This document shows positions 1 to 9,143 of a stretch of 34,957 nt of DNA, piece by piece (the first letter of the stretch is position 1; the number at the start of each line of letters is the position of its first letter). The notes below the pieces were generated by a model. That model was not told the DNA's origin. It saw only the letters and a list, made by a program, of their open reading frames with translations, and ran no database searches. A program made the position numbers and the translations under genes. Origin of the DNA: Levilactobacillus fuyuanensis (GTDB lineage: Bacteria > Bacillota > Bacilli > Lactobacillales > Lactobacillaceae); assembly GCF_003946395.1 (NCBI RefSeq), contig NZ_RHNZ01000024.1:1-34957 (forward strand), given 5' to 3'.

Positions 1-78
1 GCGCCTTGAGACGCTGGCCAGTAACCCAGGGCTTATAGCCCTCGAGAAAACCACCCGTTCAACGGGTGGTTTTTATTT
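1..78. repeat. Terminal inverted repeat, left copy, with hairpin
   Basis: Bases 1-78 are identical to the reverse complement of 34880-34957, and the match stops abruptly at base 79. The repeat holds a short palindrome (AGGGCT TAT AGCCCT, 28-42) and a perfect hairpin at 49-73 (ACCACCCG, loop TTCAA, CGGGTGGT) followed by a T-run, so it could end transcription in either direction. The likeliest reading is that the window is an assembled contig whose two ends run into inverted copies of one multi-copy element. The hairpin near an element boundary recalls an IS200/IS605-type end, but no transposase is present to confirm this. Confidence 0.8.
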
Positions 79-162
79 ATCTCGGGACTAGGTTGCCCCA
101 TCACTAACGGTTGCTATCGGTTGTGCCCCTACCTGTAGCCCCTTTCCGACTAAGTCCACTCA

Positions 163-195
163 CCAAAAAGAGCCTAGCAAATTATGCCAGGCTCT
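163..195 (-). terminator. Rho-independent terminator of the LytTR/LiaF unit
   Basis: On the minus strand a 10-bp stem (AGAGCCTGGC pairing with GCTAGGCTCT, one mismatch) is followed by TTTTT. It begins 13 bases past the stop of the LiaF-like gene, as expected for the end of this two-gene transcript. Confidence 0.8.
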
Positions 196-207
196 CGCGA
201 TTACAAT

Positions 208-945
208 TTAAATGTAGATAATGGACAGGCCACCCAACGACGCGCGTCCAGTAATGACGACCAACGGCCCATCTGTTCCCGCGGGTTCGCCCGTGGTTTC
301 AACAGCGCCCAAGTTTGCGTCCACATCAGTCTGGACATTCCAAGCAGACGGCAGGTACAACGCAATCCCACCTAGATGAACATCAATGTTAATCGTGGCT
401 CCCTGGTCACTCAGCGTCACGTCATCGAAGTACAACTTGGCATCTCCCATGGAAACTTGAACATCCGCCCGTCGAAAATCAACTGACTGTAGATAACGAA
501 TGCTACTACTCATGCTGACGTTGACCGTGATATCCGGATCGTTCAACGTTTCCACGTCTTCTTCATAATGATGGGACCAATCACCGTGATGATGGTGACT
601 CCAGTTGCCCTGCGTCTTCCAATTATACCGATACCAGCGCTTGGGCCGAATGATCAGTGACAGTCCTAGCGACAACAAGACGGCCGCAATCAGGATGGTC
701 CACGGTGCCAGGGCCGCGATTCCCAGTGGCTTGGCAAAGATGATTGCCAGAAATGCCAGAGAAAACACCATCCCCCACACCGCCAAATGCATGAGACTTT
801 CGACAAAGGCAGCCACCAAGAACACACCGAGTAGCAGTGGCCAGATACCCACGTGAGTGCTAAAGATTCCCATCTGGCTGGTCACGAGAACGACCGCACC
901 CAACACCAGAAAGACACCCCAGAACCAATTTGCGCGTTTACGCAT
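208..945 (-). CDS. LiaF-like membrane protein partner of a LytTR regulator
   Basis: A 245-residue protein. Four hydrophobic segments (about 8-24, 33-49, 53-72 and 76-98) are followed by a basic stretch, a His-rich patch at 117-126 (HHHHGDWSHH), and a soluble C-terminal domain from about 135 to 245 that is rich in beta-strand-like alternation. This layout resembles LiaF/YvqF-type envelope-stress proteins (N-terminal membrane part, C-terminal toast-rack-like domain). The gene starts 5 bases after the LytTR gene stops, and the AAGGGG ribosome site lies in the end of that gene, so the two are co-transcribed. Small LytTR regulators are often paired with a membrane protein that restrains them; by analogy this could be the membrane inhibitor or sensor. 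That role is inferred; the domain assignment is fairly secure. Confidence 0.75.
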   Translation of the reverse strand: MRKRANWFWGVFLVLGAVVLVTSQMGIFSTHVGIWPLLLGVFLVAAFVESLMHLAVWGMVFSLAFLAIIFAKPLGIAALAPWTILIAAVLLSLGLSLIIRPKRWYRYNWKTQGNWSHHHHGDWSHHYEEDVETLNDPDITVNVSMSSSIRYLQSVDFRRADVQVSMGDAKLYFDDVTLSDQGATINIDVHLGGIALYLPSAWNVQTDVDANLGAVETTGEPAGTDGPLVVITGRASLGGLSIIYI

Positions 946-950
946 ATTTA

Positions 951-1397
951 TTACCCCTTTTCCTCTAATGCCCGTTTCAGTGCCTGATAGTAGCGGCGTG
1001 AAACGTAGAGTTGTTTGTGTGAATTTTGAAATTTTACCAAGTTTCCTGTGACTGATCGAGTCAGCGAGAAGACTTGCGTGCGATTGAGAATGGCCGACTT
1101 GGAAACCCGCATAAACTGCGGTGGCAAGCTCTCAGCCAATTCGTAAAGTCGTTGGCCCGTCGTATACATCGCCGTGGCAGTATGCACGGCCACCTGATGG
1201 TCACTCGCCTCAAAGAATAAGATATCTGTGAGATTGACACGGTAGCTCTCCCCGTGCCAGCTAAACATCAACTGCTGCGTCGTATCAGCCGCGCGAATCG
1301 CTGCGACTAGCTGATCGACCGCAACCGTCCGTGCCGGTACCCGAATGGTGACCTCCGAATCGGATAATTCAGGATCGACCTCCACATGAATTTTCAA
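951..1397 (-). CDS. LytTR-domain transcriptional regulator
   Basis: A 148-residue protein with a LytTR DNA-binding domain over roughly residues 45-146. Typical features are FFEASDHQVAVHT and LPPQFMRVSKSAILN, then a terminal YVSRRYYQALKRAL helix. It has no receiver domain, so it is a stand-alone regulator rather than a two-component response regulator. The start is TTG at 1397, chosen because a strong site (AGGGGGTGA) sits 6 bases upstream and no ATG is better placed. It is the first gene of a pair with the LiaF-like membrane protein. Two exact 12-base direct repeats at 1461-1493, with a 21-bp period, lie upstream and suit dimeric LytTR binding, so autoregulation is likely. Its target genes are unknown. 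Confidence 0.88.
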   Translation of the reverse strand: MKIHVEVDPELSDSEVTIRVPARTVAVDQLVAAIRAADTTQQLMFSWHGESYRVNLTDILFFEASDHQVAVHTATAMYTTGQRLYELAESLPPQFMRVSKSAILNRTQVFSLTRSVTGNLVKFQNSHKQLYVSRRYYQALKRALEEKG

Positions 1398-1460
1398 GTC
1401 GTCACCCCCTCTCGTCTCTATAAGTTAACCATAGGCTTATCTAAAAATAAATAGGAGAAC

Positions 1461-1493
1461 CGTAACTGGTCACTTTCTTAGCGTAACTGGTCA
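1461..1493. promoter_or_regulatory. Direct-repeat operator, probable LytTR binding site
   Basis: The 12-mer CGTAACTGGTCA occurs at 1461-1472 and again at 1482-1493, a period of 21 bp or two helical turns. On the minus strand each copy reads TGACCAGTTACG, similar to the ACAGTTAAG-type half-sites bound by LytTR proteins such as AgrA and ComE. The repeats lie 64 bases upstream of the LytTR start. A weak -10-like TATAGA lies between. That the neighbouring LytTR protein binds here is inferred from position and geometry. Confidence 0.65.
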
Positions 1494-1612
1494 TCTTGCG
1501 TGATAGAATACGTGACGTTTGGCCAAACTCTGGTATGATAGTTCTAGTCAAATGGTTGTGGGCGTGAATTCAATCACGTTAAATCAAAGGTTAAAAGAAC
1601 GAAGTCATATTG

Positions 1613-1642
1613 TTTGACCTACTTTGACCATAGCGGTACACT
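1613..1642 (+). promoter_or_regulatory. clpP promoter with overlapping CtsR operator
   Basis: The tandem heptad TTTGACC TAC TTTGACC (1613-1629) is, read on the minus strand, GGTCAAA GTA GGTCAAA, a perfect CtsR heat-shock operator. It covers a promoter with -35 TTGACC (1614-1619), a 17-bp spacer and -10 TACACT (1637-1642). CtsR bound here would block RNA polymerase until heat or protein stress. A second possible start is the extended -10 TGGTATGAT about 100 bases upstream (near 1535). The rest of 1398-1706 shows only a small hairpin (CGTGA ... TCACG near 1564) besides the LytTR repeats. Confidence 0.85.
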
Positions 1643-1706
1643 AGCAACATGTTAGCAAAACGCTAGCCATTTCTACGTTAAATTAATTAAGGGAGGCTAT
1701 CTTGTC

Positions 1707-2303
1707 ATGAATTTAGTACCTACAGTTATCGAACAATCATCCCGTGGCGAACGGGCCTATGATATCTATTCACGACTTTTAAAAGACCGGATCATTATGC
1801 TTTCCGGTCCAATCGAAGATGACATGGCAAACGCCATCATTGCACAACTGCTCTTCTTGGACGCCCAAGACTCCACCAAGGACATTTCACTTTACATCAA
1901 CTCACCTGGTGGTGTGGTTTCTTCCGGCCTGGCCATCTACGATACCATGAACTTCATCCAATCCGACGTGCAAACGATCACGTTGGGGATGGCAGCTTCT
2001 ATGGCTAGTGTCTTGGCTTCATCTGGGACTAAGGGTAAGCGGTTTGCTTTGCCTCACGCCCAAGTCTTGATTCACCAACCATCCGGTGGTGCTCAGGGTC
2101 AACAGACTGAAATCGAAATTGCCGCTCGTGAAATCTTGAAGACGCGTGAACTGATCAACAAGATTTTGGCCGACAACTCTGGTCAACCTGTTGAACGGGT
2201 CAATAAAGATACCGAACGTGACAACTACTTGAGTGCTCAAGAAGCCGTCGATTATGGTTTAATCGACCACATCATGACCAACAGTAGCGAACAAAAGAAG
2301 TAA
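1707..2303 (+). CDS. clpP: ATP-dependent Clp protease proteolytic subunit ClpP
   Basis: A 198-residue serine peptidase that forms the two-ring barrel degrading proteins fed by ClpC, ClpE or ClpX in the cytoplasm. The catalytic triad falls at the standard positions: Ser98 in GMAASMAS, His123 in LIHQPSGG and Asp172 in TERDNY. Length and N-terminus ([10 protein letters not shown]) are normal for the family. The start has a GGGAGG site 9 bases upstream. It is the only confident plus-strand gene here and is monocistronic, with its own terminator at 2317-2353. It converges on whiA, read from the other strand. The upstream CtsR operator implies heat and stress induction. Confidence 0.98.
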   Translation: MNLVPTVIEQSSRGERAYDIYSRLLKDRIIMLSGPIEDDMANAIIAQLLFLDAQDSTKDISLYINSPGGVVSSGLAIYDTMNFIQSDVQTITLGMAASMASVLASSGTKGKRFALPHAQVLIHQPSGGAQGQQTEIEIAAREILKTRELINKILADNSGQPVERVNKDTERDNYLSAQEAVDYGLIDHIMTNSSEQKK

Positions 2304-2316
2304 ACGTGTTTTAATG

Positions 2317-2353
2317 AATCGCCTAACGACTCTGGTCGGTGGGCGATTTTTTT
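2317..2353 (+). terminator. clpP terminator
   Basis: Stem AATCGCC pairs with GGCGATT, with an inner CGAC/GTCG pairing, followed by a run of T. It starts 14 bases after the clpP stop. Confidence 0.85.
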
Positions 2354-2387
2354 ATTACCGGTTAACCACTGTCGCCAGCAGCGCAAC

Positions 2388-2432
2388 AAAAATGGAAGTA
2401 GCCGACCGCAATAGCCAACTACTTCCATTTTA
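2388..2432 (-). terminator. whiA terminator, possibly bidirectional
   Basis: Arms AATGGAAGTAG and CTACTTCCATT form an 11-bp perfect stem with a GGC/GCC-containing inner part. On the minus strand it is followed by TTTTTG, so it ends the rapZ-yvcK-whiA transcript. On the plus strand it is followed by TTTTAATTT, so it may also back up the clpP terminator. Confidence 0.8.
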
Positions 2433-2473
2433 ATTTCATTAACTTTATTTCAGAAACATCTCACAGTAGTAAG

Positions 2474-3412
2474 TTAGGCCGAAGCTTCTCCCCGTAACTG
2501 TTTGGCGTAGTCGTTAATCTTGCGCAAACGGTGATTGATCCCAGACTTGGAGATTGGGCCACCAGGAACCAGATCGCCCAGCTCCTTCAGACTAACTTCC
2601 TTGTGCGCCAACCGCGTCTCGGCCACTTCACGTAGCTTCACAGGCAATTGGCTCAGACCAACCGTCGACTCGATGAACTGAATATTGTCGATCTGCCGCG
2701 TTGAGGCATTGGCTACCTTATCCAAGTTGGCATTTTCGCAATTAACCAACCGATTGACGGAGTTCCGCATGTCCCGCATGATCCGAATATCTTCGAATTT
2801 AAGCATGGACGTTGTAGCCCCAATCAGAGACAAGAAATCCGCGATTTCCTCGGCACTCTTCAAGTAGGTGATGTAGCCACTCCGCCGCACGATAGTTCGC
2901 GCGTTCAAGTTGTAGCGATTCATCATCTCGGCGATCATCTGATTGTGCTCTTCATATAGAGAGTAGATTTCCAGATGGTAACGACTCGTCTCCGGATTGT
3001 TGACCGATCCACCGGCCAAGAAGGCCCCGCGCAAATAAGAACGCACGGACATGTCGGAATTCAAAATATCATCTGGCACCGACTCCAACAGCTGCATGCC
3101 GTCAAAAATACCCAAATCGGATAAGACTTCCGTCACCCCCGTCTTGACCCGCACGATGTAGAGGTTATTTTTCTTGAGCTTCATCTTGCGCCGCACGAGC
3201 AATTCACTTTCCAAATCATAGAATTGCTTAAGTAATTGGTACATCCGCCGGGCGATAGCGGGATTTTCCGTCTGAACATTCAGCACGAAATGGTGGTTCG
3301 CTAACCCCAAGGCCCCGTTCATCCGGATCAACGCAACCAGCTCGGCTTTGGCGTTCTCACGGTGGACCTCAAGGGTCGTTAATTCTTTCTTCACTTCACT
3401 GGCATACGACAT
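2474..3412 (-). CDS. whiA: DNA-binding protein WhiA
   Basis: A 312-residue protein of the WhiA family: a LAGLIDADG-type domain without nuclease activity in the N-terminal two thirds ([13 protein letters not shown], around 130-145) and a C-terminal helix-turn-helix ([23 protein letters not shown], split here for length: [10 protein letters not shown] then [10 protein letters not shown]) at about 275-300. In Firmicutes, WhiA binds the chromosome and affects cell division and chromosome segregation; in Actinobacteria it controls sporulation division genes. It is the last gene of rapZ-yvcK-whiA, 4 bases after yvcK, with GGAGG overlapping the end of yvcK. Length is normal and nothing is missing. 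Confidence 0.96.
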   Translation of the reverse strand: MSYASEVKKELTTLEVHRENAKAELVALIRMNGALGLANHHFVLNVQTENPAIARRMYQLLKQFYDLESELLVRRKMKLKKNNLYIVRVKTGVTEVLSDLGIFDGMQLLESVPDDILNSDMSVRSYLRGAFLAGGSVNNPETSRYHLEIYSLYEEHNQMIAEMMNRYNLNARTIVRRSGYITYLKSAEEIADFLSLIGATTSMLKFEDIRIMRDMRNSVNRLVNCENANLDKVANASTRQIDNIQFIESTVGLSQLPVKLREVAETRLAHKEVSLKELGDLVPGGPISKSGINHRLRKINDYAKQLRGEASA

Positions 3413-3416
3413 TTCG

Positions 3417-4430
3417 TTAGAGCCTCCGTTTCATCCGATAACGTGGCTGGCCAATCAAGTTCAAGAGTTCGTGAACGACCTCTTGCCCGTTGTGAAAAGC
3501 CCCGTTATCGCGTAGTTCAAGAAAGTCCGTCGAGATGACCCGGCACCCCTGATCACGGAGTCCCTGGAAATCATGACGCACTGGCTGAGACATTTCATCC
3601 CAGCGCTGATAATCAATGTACTGGTCAGGTACCTTACGCGTATTGACCAGGACGGTATCAATAAAGTTTTCGTTTAAGTGTTGATTCAAAACACGAACGT
3701 GATCGGCATCGGTAAAGTTTTCGGTTTCACCCTTCTGCGTCATGATATTGCAAATATAGACGACCTCTGCCGGGCTTTCCTTCACGGCCTTACCCACACC
3801 CTCAATCATCAGGTTGGGGAGAATGCTAGTAAACAGACTACCGGGACCCAGCACAATTTGATCGGCATCCATAATGGCATCGATCACTGGTTGCACCGCG
3901 TGTGGTTGATCGTGGTGATCACTAGTTTCTACCCACACCCGTTTGATCAGTTTGTGCGCCGCAGTAATCTCGGATTCCCCGCTCAACGTACTGCCATCTG
4001 CGAACTGCGCATGCAATTCCAAAGGTTCGTTTGCGGCCGGATAAATGTGGCCGTTAACCCGCATCAGTTGGGAAAGTTCTTGGACAGCATCAAAAATACC
4101 GCCCCGCATTTCCGACAAGGCGGCAATGATTAGGTTTCCAATGGCGTGGCCGGCAAAGAAATCATCAGTCGTTTCAAATCGGTATTGAAATAAATCCTTA
4201 TAAATGTTGGGAACTTCGGCAAGCGCCACCATGACGTTTCGAATATCTCCAGGCGGCACGACGTTAACGTAATGCCGAATGATGCCTGAAGAACCCCCGT
4301 CATCGGCAACCGTGACCACCGCGGTGATATCAACATCGCGGTCGCGCAGGTTGCCTAAGATGACTGGCAAGCCAGTCCCCCCGCCAATGACCACAATTTT
4401 AGGCCGGCGAGTACGCAATGGATCTCTCAT
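3417..4430 (-). CDS. yvcK: Gluconeogenesis factor YvcK/CofD-like protein
   Basis: A 337-residue cytoplasmic protein of the YvcK family. The N-terminus has the nucleotide-sugar-binding loop IGGGTGLPV (about residues 15-23), followed by [10 protein letters not shown] and [12 protein letters not shown]. In Bacillus, YvcK binds UDP-sugars and is needed for growth on gluconeogenic carbon sources and for normal cell-wall synthesis. Its start overlaps the rapZ stop in an ATGA junction (4427-4430), so translation is coupled. A CofD-type transferase would be the alternative name, but the rapZ-yvcK-whiA context decides for YvcK. Confidence 0.95.
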   Translation of the reverse strand: MRDPLRTRRPKIVVIGGGTGLPVILGNLRDRDVDITAVVTVADDGGSSGIIRHYVNVVPPGDIRNVMVALAEVPNIYKDLFQYRFETTDDFFAGHAIGNLIIAALSEMRGGIFDAVQELSQLMRVNGHIYPAANEPLELHAQFADGSTLSGESEITAAHKLIKRVWVETSDHHDQPHAVQPVIDAIMDADQIVLGPGSLFTSILPNLMIEGVGKAVKESPAEVVYICNIMTQKGETENFTDADHVRVLNQHLNENFIDTVLVNTRKVPDQYIDYQRWDEMSQPVRHDFQGLRDQGCRVISTDFLELRDNGAFHNGQEVVHELLNLIGQPRYRMKRRL

Positions 4431-5311
4431 GATCGGTTAGCAGACTCCTTTCGCTTCTCAATGTCGCGATGGGTCATGTGGACTGGATATGTGTTGCCCA
4501 GCTCCCGACCAATACGCGTTGCCAAGGCGACAGACCGATGTTGCCCACCCGTACACCCAATGGCAATGGTAAGGTTAGCCTTACCTTCTTTTTTATAACC
4601 CGGCACGATAGTCGTGAGGAGCTTGATAAACTGTTCATAGAATTCTTCGGTTTGTGGCTGCGCCATGACGTAGTCGTAAACTTCCTGATCCTTCCCCGTG
4701 AGATTCCGTAACGCCGGAATATAGTACGGGTTGGGCAGAAAACGGACGTCCATGACGATATCAGCATCGATGGGTAACCCATACTTAAAGCCGAATGACA
4801 TGACCTCGATGTGAAAGACTTGTGCGGACTCGGTCTCGTAGTTGTGGAAAATTTCTTCCCGCAGCTTACGGGGACTCAAGGACGTGGTATCGATGACCAA
4901 CTGCGCTGCTTGTCGAATTGGTAATAGCAGGCGCCGTTCGCGTTGAATCCCCTCCATGACCCGACCATTTCTGGCTAGCGGATGAGAGCGCCGCGTCTCC
5001 TTGTAGCGGGAAACCAGCTCTTCATCTGAGGCATCCAGAAACAAGACCTGTGCATTCATGGTTCCGTGGACGGCCACATCGTTCAACATCTTGACGATTT
5101 CATCGTAAAATGCCCGGGACCGTAAATCGATAACCAGGGCAATCTTCGAAAGCTTGCCAGATTCACGGACCAAATCCCAAAACTTGGGGAGTAACGAAGG
5201 CGGCATATTATCAATACAGAAATACCCCAAATCTTCAAAGCTCTGCATGGCGACGGTCTTACCGGCACCACTCATCCCAGTTATGATGACTAAATGGATT
5301 TCATTTGTCAT
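4427..5311 (-). CDS. rapZ: RNase adapter / nucleotide-binding protein RapZ (YvcJ)
   Basis: A 294-residue P-loop protein with Walker A GMSGAGKT at 12-19 and a conserved C-terminal half ([16 protein letters not shown], around 255-270) typical of RapZ/YvcJ. In enterobacteria RapZ directs RNase E to a glucosamine-6-phosphate synthase regulatory RNA. In Firmicutes YvcJ hydrolyses GTP and affects competence, and the RNA role is not established. It is the first gene of the operon with yvcK and whiA. The ATG has GGAGGAG 5 bases upstream. An extended -10 (TGTTATACT) lies 38 bases in front. Confidence 0.95.
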   Translation of the reverse strand: MTNEIHLVIITGMSGAGKTVAMQSFEDLGYFCIDNMPPSLLPKFWDLVRESGKLSKIALVIDLRSRAFYDEIVKMLNDVAVHGTMNAQVLFLDASDEELVSRYKETRRSHPLARNGRVMEGIQRERRLLLPIRQAAQLVIDTTSLSPRKLREEIFHNYETESAQVFHIEVMSFGFKYGLPIDADIVMDVRFLPNPYYIPALRNLTGKDQEVYDYVMAQPQTEEFYEQFIKLLTTIVPGYKKEGKANLTIAIGCTGGQHRSVALATRIGRELGNTYPVHMTHRDIEKRKESANRS

Positions 5312-5348
5312 GGCTCTCCTCCAGCTTCTTTTAAAAACGTCTTTAAGC

Positions 5349-5357
5349 AGTATAACA
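5349..5357 (-). promoter_or_regulatory. Probable rapZ promoter (extended -10)
   Basis: On the minus strand TGTTATACT matches an extended -10, 38 bases before the rapZ start. No good -35 hexamer is found at the normal spacing. A short inverted repeat (ACAC GCCCGG TGTGT) lies directly over its upstream edge and could be an operator. Confidence 0.5.
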
Positions 5358-5499
5358 CACCGGGCGTGTCTTTTCCTAACAATTCCCTTAAATTCCGAAA
5401 AAGAGTGACTAAGTTGAGACTAACATAGGATGATTAACCGTCCTAACACCCAAAAGAGCACGGAAAACTTTCGGAATCTCTCAGCCGTCTACTTCAAAA

Positions 5500-5537
5500 A
5501 GCAGCCGTCTCCACCTCACTCGGTCAAGACGACTGCT
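5500..5537 (-). terminator. Terminator downstream of the DUF308 gene
   Basis: On the minus strand, arms AGCAGTCGTCT and AGACGGCTGCT with an inner ACC/GGT pairing are followed by TTTTTG. It lies 36 bases past the stop of the DUF308 gene and separates it from rapZ. Confidence 0.8.
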
Positions 5538-5572
5538 CTGAACTCTATATTTTACCAGACAAAGTTGATTCT

Positions 5573-6115
5573 CTACCGGCTACGGGCAATGGAAATCCAA
5601 ATGGCATTGACCCCGAAGATAGCGAAGAAGATGGCAATCAGGCCGTTCAGCGACAGCGCCGCTACCACGGGGTGAACGAACAACATAATTCCCACAACCA
5701 GAGCTAACACGTCAAAAACAATCGATAGCCAGAAGAAAACACCACCGAAGCTCCGCAGGTGACTGGCAACCAGTAAACGTTCCAACGAATCAACGATAAA
5801 CCACAGGGCGAATAGGTAACCCAACGTCACGATAGCACTGTTCATATCGAAGAAGAACACGACTGCAATCAGGATGTCTAAGATTCCTAAAACTAACGCA
5901 AAGTTGGCCCGAAACCCGGTTACCTCGTGAAGTTTGCTGTAACCCGCAATCGTTGTCATCCCACTCAGCAACGCCATAATGGCAAAGATAATGGCTAATC
6001 CAGTTAATCCAATCTTAGGAGAACGAAAAAGTCCAAACGCAGCAACTAGAAATAAAATGCCGAGAATAAATTCGCTCCAATCAAAGCCCCAACGGGTACG
6101 ATTCAAATTAAACAT
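5573..6115 (-). CDS. DUF308/HdeD-like small membrane protein
   Basis: A 180-residue hydrophobic protein with about six predicted membrane segments in pairs, the pattern of the DUF308/HdeD family. HdeD in Escherichia coli is linked to acid resistance; the role here is unknown. An open frame runs up to 6199, but the ATG at 6115 (MFNLNRTRWG) is preferred because GAGGAG sits about 9 bases upstream and the extra 28 residues upstream are polar and not family-like. It lies alone between uvrA and rapZ, with terminators on both sides, so it is probably its own transcription unit. Confidence 0.8.
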   Translation of the reverse strand: MFNLNRTRWGFDWSEFILGILFLVAAFGLFRSPKIGLTGLAIIFAIMALLSGMTTIAGYSKLHEVTGFRANFALVLGILDILIAVVFFFDMNSAIVTLGYLFALWFIVDSLERLLVASHLRSFGGVFFWLSIVFDVLALVVGIMLFVHPVVAALSLNGLIAIFFAIFGVNAIWISIARSR

Positions 6116-6210
6116 TGTCTGTATCTCCTCACAACTTCGGTCAAGTGTTGACCGGTTTTCAACTATTGTACTGGTTTTCGGTATGGTAAACAAGTTCACT
6201 TAACTAAAAT

Positions 6211-6246
6211 GGGCGTTGAAACCGCTACATAGCAGTCTCAACACCC
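6211..6246 (-). terminator. uvrBA terminator
   Basis: On the minus strand a 15-bp stem (GGGTGTTGAGACTGC with GCGGTTTCAACGCCC, three mismatches or wobble pairs) and a short loop are followed by ATTTTAG. It lies 26 bases after the uvrA stop. Confidence 0.75.
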
Positions 6247-6272
6247 TAATTTACAATTTGGTAACGCTAGTG

Positions 6273-9122
6273 TTAAGCGTCCTCTTCCGTTCGTGCCTTG
6301 TCTCGTTCCAAGACGGGCTTCAGATACTGACCGGTATAACTATTCTGCACTTCGGCTAACTCTTCAGGTGTCCCGGTAGCCACAACGTTTCCGCCGGCTT
6401 CCCCACCTTCAGGGCCAAGGTCAATCAAGTGGTCCGCCGTCTTGATCACATCAAGATTATGCTCGATAACCAAGACCGTATTCCCCTTATCCACCAAGCG
6501 ATGCAACACCGTCAATAACCGTTTGATATCGTCGGTGTGCAACCCAGTAGTTGGTTCATCTAAAATGTAGAAGTTCTTCCCATTCTGTTGCTTGTGCAGT
6601 TCTGAAGCCAACTTCATCCGTTGGGCTTCCCCTCCAGATAAGGTCGTCGCAGGTTGGCCCAACTTCACGTAGCCTAAACCAACATCCTGAATCGTTTGGA
6701 GCTTCCGCGTAATCTTAGGAATGGCCTCGAAGAACTTCAGGGCTTCACTGACCGTCATATCCAACACGTCAGCAATGTTCTTCCCCTTGTATTCAACTTC
6801 CAACGTTTCGGAGTTGTACCGCGTCCCATGACAGACTTCACATGGCACGTAAACATCGGGCAAGAAGTTCATTTCGATTTTTAAGATACCATCCCCGTGA
6901 CAAGCCTCACAACGACCACCCTTGGTGTTGAAGCTAAAGCGGCCCTTCTGGTACCCTCTGAGCTTGGCATCGTTAGTCTGAGCAAACAGAGCCCGCACGT
7001 CGTCAAATACCCCAGTATACGTGGCTGGATTACTCCGTGGCGTTCGGCCAATCGGACTCTGGTCAATATCAACCAGTCGTTCAATATTCTTCACGCCGGC
7101 AATACTCTTGTATTTCCCAGGCTTTTCAGAATTGCGATTCAACTTCTGTGCTAAAGCCCGCTTTAAAATCGTGTTAACCAGCGTGGACTTCCCGGACCCA
7201 GAGACACCGGTCACCACGACGAATTCGCCCAGTGGAAAATCAACCGTAATATCCTTCAGGTTATTCTCGGCAGCACCGGTCACCCGAATCGTCTTCCCGT
7301 TACCGGTCCGACGTTCCAGCGGCACTGGAATGTAGCGTTTGCCCGCCAGATACTGACCTGTCAATGACTTGCGGGAACGCATGACTTGCTTAGGCGTTCC
7401 AGCAGCCATCACGTGACCCCCGTTTTCGCCGGCACCCGGACCAATATCCACGATATAATCGGCGGCCCGCATGGTGTCTTCATCATGTTCCACCACGATC
7501 AGGGTATTGCCGAGATCACGCATCTGCTTCAATGAGGCAATCAGCCGGTCATTGTCCCGCTGATGCAACCCGATTGACGGTTCATCTAGGATATAGAGGA
7601 CCCCAGACAGGTTAGACCCAATTTGCGTAGCCAACCGAATCCGCTGGGCTTCCCCACCAGATAGGGTACGGGCGGACCGACTCAGCGTCAGATAGTCCAG
7701 GCCCACGTTCCGTAAGAAGGTCAGCCGATCGCGAATTTCCTTTAAGATCGGTTGGGCAATCACCTGGTTCTGTTCACCAAAGGTCAGATCCTTGAAGAAA
7801 GACAATTCCTTATCAACGGGCAGATCAGACACGGCCCCGATGTGTTGGTGATTGATCTGCACACTGAGGGCTTGCCGGTTCAACCGGTAGCCGTGACACG
7901 TCTGGCAGGTCAGTTCGGCCATGTACTTACGCATCACGTCGCGCGTAAAGTCGCTGTTGGTTTCCTTGTAGCGCCGATCCACGTTAGGCACGACCCCTTC
8001 AAAGGCCACATCAACGTCACGCACGCCACCGAAGTCATTTTCGTAGTGGAAATGGAATTCCTTACCGTCAGATCCGTAAAGGACGAGCTGTTGGTCGGCC
8101 TTTGATAAGTCCTTGAATGGTGTATCCAAATCCACACCAAAAGCGTCACAAGCTTGTTCCAGCAATGCTGGATAGTATTGCGAACTGATTGGATTCCAGG
8201 GTGCTAAGGCCCCTTCGCGCAGTGTCTTTGTCTTATCGGGAACGACGAGATCCAAGTCGACTTCCAGCTTGACGCCTAACCCATCACAATCCGGGCAAGC
8301 CCCGAATGGCGCGTTAAAAGAGAACAACCGTGGTTCCAGCTCGCCCACTGTGAACCCACAGACGGGACAAGCATAGTGTTCGGAGAAAATTAAGGGTTCA
8401 CCATCGATCACGTCAGCAATCGCATATCCGCCACTCAACCGCAATGCGGCTTCAAAGGAATCAAATAGTCGCGAACGAATGCCAGCCTTAACCACGATCC
8501 GGTCAATGACAATCGCAATATCATGATTTTGATTTTTATTTAATTCGGGCACATCGTCCAAGTCCATGATGTCCCCATCGACTCTAACGCGTACGAATCC
8601 TTCACGTCGAATCTTTTCAAAAATTTTCTTGTGTTGGCCCTTCTTGGCTCGCACGATGGGCGACAAAATCTGGAGTTTCGTCCGCTCAGGCAAATTAAGA
8701 ACCTGATCGACCATCTGCTCAACACTTTGACTGGTAATCTCTGTACCATCGTTAGGACAGATAGGGGTTCCGACCCGTGCCCATAGTAAGCGCAGGTAGT
8801 CGTTGATTTCAGTAACGGTTCCCACCGTTGACCGGGGGTTCTTTGAGGTGGTCTTTTGGTCGATTGAAATAGCTGGACTGAGCCCATCGATAGAGTCCAC
8901 GTCCGGCTTATCCATTTGTCCTAAGAATTGGCGCGCATACGACGATAGACTTTCCACGTAACGGCGTTGGCCTTCAGCGTACAACGTGTCAAAGGCCAGG
9001 GAACTCTTCCCCGAGCCGGACAGACCACTGATCACAACCAACTTATTCTTAGGAATGGTAACGTCAATGTCCTTTAAGTTATGCGCTCTGGCACCATGAA
9101 TCACGATTTTATCGTTTAACAC
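6273..9122 (-). CDS. uvrA: Excinuclease ABC subunit A
   Basis: A 949-residue damage-recognition ATPase of nucleotide excision repair. It has two ABC ATPase halves: the first Walker A is GLSGSGKS (33-40), the second is GVSGSGKS in the C-terminal half, and each half has an ABC signature (LSGGEAQR). Zinc-binding CxxC pairs are visible (CPVCG ... CPDC in the first half, CEACHG ... CEVCHG in the second). The start is GTG at 9122 with AAGGAG 8 bases upstream. It follows uvrB by 21 bases, so the pair is co-transcribed as uvrB-uvrA. Full length and intact. Confidence 0.98.
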   Translation of the reverse strand: MLNDKIVIHGARAHNLKDIDVTIPKNKLVVISGLSGSGKSSLAFDTLYAEGQRRYVESLSSYARQFLGQMDKPDVDSIDGLSPAISIDQKTTSKNPRSTVGTVTEINDYLRLLWARVGTPICPNDGTEITSQSVEQMVDQVLNLPERTKLQILSPIVRAKKGQHKKIFEKIRREGFVRVRVDGDIMDLDDVPELNKNQNHDIAIVIDRIVVKAGIRSRLFDSFEAALRLSGGYAIADVIDGEPLIFSEHYACPVCGFTVGELEPRLFSFNAPFGACPDCDGLGVKLEVDLDLVVPDKTKTLREGALAPWNPISSQYYPALLEQACDAFGVDLDTPFKDLSKADQQLVLYGSDGKEFHFHYENDFGGVRDVDVAFEGVVPNVDRRYKETNSDFTRDVMRKYMAELTCQTCHGYRLNRQALSVQINHQHIGAVSDLPVDKELSFFKDLTFGEQNQVIAQPILKEIRDRLTFLRNVGLDYLTLSRSARTLSGGEAQRIRLATQIGSNLSGVLYILDEPSIGLHQRDNDRLIASLKQMRDLGNTLIVVEHDEDTMRAADYIVDIGPGAGENGGHVMAAGTPKQVMRSRKSLTGQYLAGKRYIPVPLERRTGNGKTIRVTGAAENNLKDITVDFPLGEFVVVTGVSGSGKSTLVNTILKRALAQKLNRNSEKPGKYKSIAGVKNIERLVDIDQSPIGRTPRSNPATYTGVFDDVRALFAQTNDAKLRGYQKGRFSFNTKGGRCEACHGDGILKIEMNFLPDVYVPCEVCHGTRYNSETLEVEYKGKNIADVLDMTVSEALKFFEAIPKITRKLQTIQDVGLGYVKLGQPATTLSGGEAQRMKLASELHKQQNGKNFYILDEPTTGLHTDDIKRLLTVLHRLVDKGNTVLVIEHNLDVIKTADHLIDLGPEGGEAGGNVVATGTPEELAEVQNSYTGQYLKPVLERDKARTEEDA

Positions 9123-9143
9123 TTAACATTCTCCTTACTCGAC

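Noticed and set aside
3678-4133. 151-codon plus-strand open frame antisense to yvcK
   Set aside because: It lies wholly inside a strongly conserved gene, has no ribosome site and has no recognisable protein features.
7752-8105. 117-codon plus-strand open frame antisense to uvrA
   Set aside because: A shadow of uvrA codon use; no ribosome site or domain.
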